Made by a program: the position numbers and the translations under genes
Notes under the pieces: generated by a model
Told to the model about the DNA's origin: nothing
Seen by the model: the letters and a program-made list of their open reading frames with translations, nothing else
Databases searched by the model: none
Source: Paractinoplanes pyxinae
GTDB lineage: Bacteria; Actinomycetota; Actinomycetes; Mycobacteriales; Micromonosporaceae
Reading direction: 5' to 3'
Assembly: GCF_026626335.1 (NCBI RefSeq)
Contig: NZ_JAPNTZ010000014.1
Span: 235,985 to 299,984 of the forward strand
Length of the DNA stretch: 64,000 nucleotides
Part shown: positions 60,705-64,000 of the stretch, piece after piece
Position numbering within the stretch: the stretch's first letter is position 1
How the letters are laid out: the number at the start of each line of letters is the position of its first letter

Positions 60705-62786
60705 ATGTCTCCAACCCGTGGCACCCGGCGGCGAGCGGCCCTGGCCGGTGTCGTTGCCCTGCTGACCCTCTTAGGTCTGTGGACCGCGACGGCGGCCGGC
60801 GCCGCCGCTGCCGGCTGCAAGGTCGTCTACACCGTCGGCTCACAATGGGGCGGCGGCTTCACGGCCAACGTCGCCATCACCAACCTCGGTGACGCGGTCT
60901 CCAGCTGGCGTCTGACCTGGGCGTTCCCCGGCACTCAGAGCGTCACCCAGGCCTGGAACGCCACTGTCACCGCCAACGGTGCCAACGTCACGGCGACCAA
61001 CGCTAGCTACAACGGCTCGATCGCCACCAACGGCACGACCAGCTTCGGCTTCAACGGCACCTTCACGGGCAGCAACCCCGTACCGACGACCTTCGCTCTC
61101 AACGGCATGACCTGCACCGGAACTTCAACGCCGACGTCGCCGCCGCCGACCACGCCGCCTGTCACCACACCTCCTCCAACCACGCCGCCCCCGACCACTC
61201 CGCCGCCGGCCGGCGGCGACGCGGAAGCGACCGTCGCGGCCATGCAGCCCGGCTGGAACCTGGGCAACTCGCTCGACGCCACCGGCGCCGACGAGACCTC
61301 GTGGGGCAACCCGCGCATAACCGAGGCCCTGCTCGACGGCGTCAAGGCCCAGGGCTTCAAGAGCATCCGCATTCCGGTCACCTGGGGCCAGCACCAGGGC
61401 GGCGCCCCGAGCTACACGATCGAGGCCGCCTATCTGGCCCGCGTCAAAGAGGTCGTCAACTGGGCCCTGGCCGACGGCTTCTACGTCATGATCAACGTCC
61501 ATCACGACTCGTGGCAGTGGCTCAACACCATGCCGGGCGCCCAGGCCCGCTACGACGCCACTTGGACGCAGATCGCCGCAGCTTTCCGCGACAGCCCGAA
61601 CAAGCTCGTCTTCGAAAGCGTCAACGAGCCGCAGTTCACCGACGAGGGCCAGAGCGCGACCCACCTCAACTCGCTCAACACGTCGTTCCACCGCATCGTG
61701 CGCGGTTCCGGCGGCGGCAACGCGACCCGGCTGCTCGTTCTGCCGACGCTGCACACTTCGGCCGACCAGGTGCACCTGGACGCGCTCGCCACGACGATCG
61801 CCTCGCTCAACGACCGCAACATCGCCGCGACCGTGCACTACTACGGCTACTGGCCGTTCAGTGTGAACATCGCCGGCACCACGACGTTCGACGCCACCAC
61901 CCAGGCCGATCTCGTCGGCTACCTCGACCGCTCGGCCGCCACGTTCACGGCCAAGGGCATTCCGGTGATCCTGGGCGAGTGGGGCCTGCTCGGCTTCGAC
62001 CGTTCGCTCGACGCCGTCGAACAGGGCGAGAAGCTCAAGTTCTTCGAGTACCTGGGCTACTACGCCAGACAGAAGAAGATCACCACGATGCTGTGGGACA
62101 ACGGCCAGCACTTCGACCGTACGGCGTTGACCTGGCGCGACCCCGAGCTCTACGCGCACATCAAGTCGGCTTGGACGACTCGCTCAGGAACCGCCAACAC
62201 CGATCAGATTTTCTTGTCCAAGTCGACAGCCATCGCCGCCAAAACGCTCACTCTCAATCCGAACGGCACGACGTTCACCGCCCTGCGTCTGAACGACACC
62301 GATCTCGTACGCGGGACCGACTACACGATCTCGGGCAACGAACTGACACTGAGCGCCGCGTTGCTCACCCGGCTGGCCGGCGATCGCGCGTACGGCGTCA
62401 ATGCGCGCATCACGGCCGTGTTCTCGGCCGGCGTGCCCTGGCGGATCAACGTCATCTCGTACGACACACCGACCGTCGCCGCCGGAACCGGAACGACCGC
62501 AGCGTTCACGATCCCGGTGAGCTTCCGCGGCGACCGGATCGCCACCATGGAGGCCAAGTACGCCGACGGCGGCAACGCCGGCCCGCAGAACTGGACGTCG
62601 TTCAAGGAGTTCGCGTACACGTTCCTGCCGGACTACACGGCGAACACGCTGGCGCTGACCCCGGAGTTCTTCGCCGAGGTCAACGACGGCGCGAAGGTGA
62701 CGCTCACCTTGCACTTCTGGAGCGGCGCCAAGGTCACGTACTACGTCACGAAGTCCGGAAGCACTGTCACCGGTGCGACTGCGTGA
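60705..62786 (+). CDS. Secreted multimodular GH5 endoglucanase (CBM2-GH5-X2-CBM46)
   Basis: A 693-residue secreted enzyme. A signal peptide ends near residue 36. A CBM2 cellulose-binding module spans about 38-137, flanked by its disulfide cysteines (AGCKVVY, MTCTG). A PT-rich linker reaches about 170. The GH5 barrel has PGWNLGNSLDA, IRIPVTWGQH, acid/base Glu308 in VNEPQ and nucleophile Glu425 in ILGEWG. An X2 Ig-like module covers about 500-590, and a CBM46-like module (FRGDRIATMEAKYADGG, LHFWSGAKVTYYV) ends the protein. The GH5-X2-CBM46 order is known from GH5_4 enzymes acting on xyloglucan and beta-glucan. Expression should follow CebR control. Confidence 0.92.
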   Translation: MSPTRGTRRRAALAGVVALLTLLGLWTATAAGAAAAGCKVVYTVGSQWGGGFTANVAITNLGDAVSSWRLTWAFPGTQSVTQAWNATVTANGANVTATNASYNGSIATNGTTSFGFNGTFTGSNPVPTTFALNGMTCTGTSTPTSPPPTTPPVTTPPPTTPPPTTPPPAGGDAEATVAAMQPGWNLGNSLDATGADETSWGNPRITEALLDGVKAQGFKSIRIPVTWGQHQGGAPSYTIEAAYLARVKEVVNWALADGFYVMINVHHDSWQWLNTMPGAQARYDATWTQIAAAFRDSPNKLVFESVNEPQFTDEGQSATHLNSLNTSFHRIVRGSGGGNATRLLVLPTLHTSADQVHLDALATTIASLNDRNIAATVHYYGYWPFSVNIAGTTTFDATTQADLVGYLDRSAATFTAKGIPVILGEWGLLGFDRSLDAVEQGEKLKFFEYLGYYARQKKITTMLWDNGQHFDRTALTWRDPELYAHIKSAWTTRSGTANTDQIFLSKSTAIAAKTLTLNPNGTTFTALRLNDTDLVRGTDYTISGNELTLSAALLTRLAGDRAYGVNARITAVFSAGVPWRINVISYDTPTVAAGTGTTAAFTIPVSFRGDRIATMEAKYADGGNAGPQNWTSFKEFAYTFLPDYTANTLALTPEFFAEVNDGAKVTLTLHFWSGAKVTYYVTKSGSTVTGATA

Positions 62787-63681
62787 CGACCGGTTCCGGA
62801 GCCGGCCCGCGTGGCCGGCTCCGGGACACCGCCACCCCGGCGAGGCAGAGCGCCCCGCCGGCGATGGCGAGCGCGCGCGGCACCTCGTCGAGGATCAGCC
62901 ACGACAGCAGAATGACGACGACCGGAACCGCGTACGTGGTGGAGCCCATCTTTCCGGCGGTCGTCCGGGCGAGCGCGTACGCCCATGTGGTGAACGCGAC
63001 GGCGGTCGGGAACACGCCGAGGTAGACGACATTGAGCGTGGCGCTCATCGGCGCTGTGCGAATGTCGTCGACCAGCTGCCCGGCGAACGGCAAACACGCA
63101 ACAGCGCCGATCAAACAGCCAAAGGTCGTCGCCTGCAAAGCCGAGGCGTGCCGCAACGCCGGCTTCTGCGCGACCACCCCGGCCGCGTAGGTGACCGCTG
63201 CGACCAGGCACAACAGCACACCGAGCACCGATGCGCGCCCACCGCCGGACATCGACAGCCCGACGACAACGGCGCCCGCGAAGGAAACGCCGATCCCGGC
63301 CAGCAGCCGCGGCGGGAAGCCTTCGTTCAGGAGCCATCCCGCAAGCAGCGCCATGAGTGCCGGCCCAACGTTGACGATCATGGCGGCCGTCCCGGCGTCG
63401 ACCAGCTCCTCTCCCCAGTTGAGCGCCACCATGTAAAGCCCGAACCACAACACGCCCGAGACGGCGATGCCCGGCCAAGCCGCCCGGGGTGGCAACCCCT
63501 GCCGACGGATGAGCAGGAACAGCACGAGCACGACAGCTCCGGAGAGCAGCCGCCCCAGCGCGAGCGAGCCGGGGGAGAAGTGCGGGGCGGCGGCCCGGAT
63601 CCCGACGAACGCCGAGGCCCAGAACACCACCGTGACCGACGCGGCAGCCACAGCCGCCCACGGCACGCGTTGGTTTTCCAT
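62767..63681 (-). CDS. EamA/DMT-superfamily transporter
   Basis: A 304-residue membrane protein with ten predicted helices arranged as two EamA repeats: AAASVTVVFWASAFVGIRA opens the first and VLLCLVAAVTYAAGVVAQKP the second. STTYAVPVVVILLSWLILDE near the end is the characteristic last-but-one helix. It probably exports amino acids or other metabolites. ATG 63681 is used; GTG 63690 is possible. Its 3' end overlaps the glucanase gene by 20 bp and encodes the terminator hairpin. Confidence 0.9.
   Translation of the reverse strand: MENQRVPWAAVAAASVTVVFWASAFVGIRAAAPHFSPGSLALGRLLSGAVVLVLFLLIRRQGLPPRAAWPGIAVSGVLWFGLYMVALNWGEELVDAGTAAMIVNVGPALMALLAGWLLNEGFPPRLLAGIGVSFAGAVVVGLSMSGGGRASVLGVLLCLVAAVTYAAGVVAQKPALRHASALQATTFGCLIGAVACLPFAGQLVDDIRTAPMSATLNVVYLGVFPTAVAFTTWAYALARTTAGKMGSTTYAVPVVVILLSWLILDEVPRALAIAGGALCLAGVAVSRSRPRGPAPEPVVTQSHR
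62796..62824. terminator. Perfect 12-bp hairpin between convergent genes
   Basis: CCGGAGCCGGCC (62796-62807) pairs with GGCCGGCTCCGG (62813-62824) around CGCGT, 9 bp after the glucanase stop. It lies inside the 3' coding end of the convergent EamA gene, so it may serve the glucanase transcript mainly. Confidence 0.8.
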
Positions 63682-63769
63682 ACCGCTCACCCAACCGCGC
63701 GAACACTTCGGTGGCTAGCGAAAAACGGACGGGTCACTTCACCGCCCCGCCGACCGGCCGCTCATGTGA

Positions 63770-64000
63770 GTCGTTCGAGTCGCGCGTTCGCTCACTTGCA
63801 GTGTTTCGACTGCGCGTTCGCTCATCGTGATCGCCCAAGTTGCACGTTTGGTGGCGCAAACCGCACGTTCGTGAGCGTTCGCTTGCCATTTCGTGCAGCG
63901 AGCGGCGTTGGCCGCACGTTTGTGCGCGGTTGTCGTCCGGGCTGCGCGCCGAGCGGCGTTGGCTGCACGGTTGTGCGCGGTTGTCGTCCGGGATGCGTGC
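63770..64000. repeat. Terminal repeat array, TTCGCTCA units then a 51-bp duplicate
   Basis: Units with GCGCGTTCGCTCAYTTG or similar occur at about 63783-63830 and degenerate forms (GCACGTTTGGTGG, GCACGTTCGTGAGCG) follow. Then a 51-bp unit starting GAGCGGCGTTGGCYGCACG is repeated at 63900-63950 and 63951 to the window end, ending GGTTGTCGTCCGGG + TGCG. The array probably continues beyond the window. No gene is seen in 63691-64000. Confidence 0.88.

Overview
The window is about 64 kb of very GC-rich DNA with dense, strongly G/C-ending codons, frequent GTG starts, a YbaB next to ESX-type proteins, an IdeR/DtxR-type iron box, a CebR-type operator and many plant-polysaccharide glycosidases. This fits a soil actinobacterium, most likely of the Micromonosporaceae (Actinoplanes-like). 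The genus is an inference from gene style; no rRNA or tRNA gene was found. It looks like a chromosomal segment: no phage, plasmid or intact IS genes were seen.

Layout. (1) 145-8482: a mannan-utilisation operon: HTH-less LacI-type sensor, sugar ABC importer (binding lipoprotein and two permeases), cytoplasmic GH2 beta-mannosidase and secreted GH26 mannanase, closed by a strong hairpin. (2) 8494-15072: esterase, monooxygenase-like protein, KstD-like steroid dehydrogenase with divergent TetR, small membrane protein, DrrAB-like exporter. (3) 15178-20970: cyclase-family hydrolase, DUF3040-like protein, PhoX-like phosphatase, and a two-component system flanked by an anchored protein and a PepSY protein. 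(4) 21024-23891: iron-boxed heme oxygenase, then an ESX-associated cluster (WXG-type, EspC-like, unknown) and a YbaB. (5) 23926-34578: metabolic enzymes and their regulators, including D-threonine-aldolase-like enzyme, SDR with XRE regulator, S33 peptidase, aldo-keto reductase with TetR, peptide deformylase and a lipoamide-dehydrogenase-like flavoprotein. (6) 34881-50479: DUF3152 lipoprotein, ABC-F protein, tannase/feruloyl esterase, a 1629-residue kinase-ATPase-GAF-GGDEF signalling protein, acetyltransferases, and a hydrolase that has lost its nucleophile. (7) 50589-63681: ABC exporter, a 169-bp perfect-ended palindromic element, a GH95 fucosidase/GH2 beta-galactosidase pair, SIS protein with MarR regulators and a twin operator, a secreted CBM2-GH5-X2-CBM46 glucanase under a perfect CebR box, and an EamA transporter.

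Together the carbohydrate genes describe a hemicellulose degrader: mannan at the left end, and at the right end enzymes whose combination suggests xyloglucan (backbone cutter, fucosidase, galactosidase).

The most unusual signal is not a gene. A family of short degenerate tandem repeats, many sharing the core TTGAGCGAA / TTCGCTCAA, fills most of the long intergenic gaps and has also entered coding sequences. Inside genes the units are multiples of three (30 bp and 15 bp in the beta-mannosidase, 51 bp in front of a winged-helix regulator); between genes they are 19, 23, 31, about 54 or 51 bp. In three places the array is a decayed duplication of the 3' end of the neighbouring gene, starting in or at its stop codon. 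I regard this as the best candidate for something undescribed.
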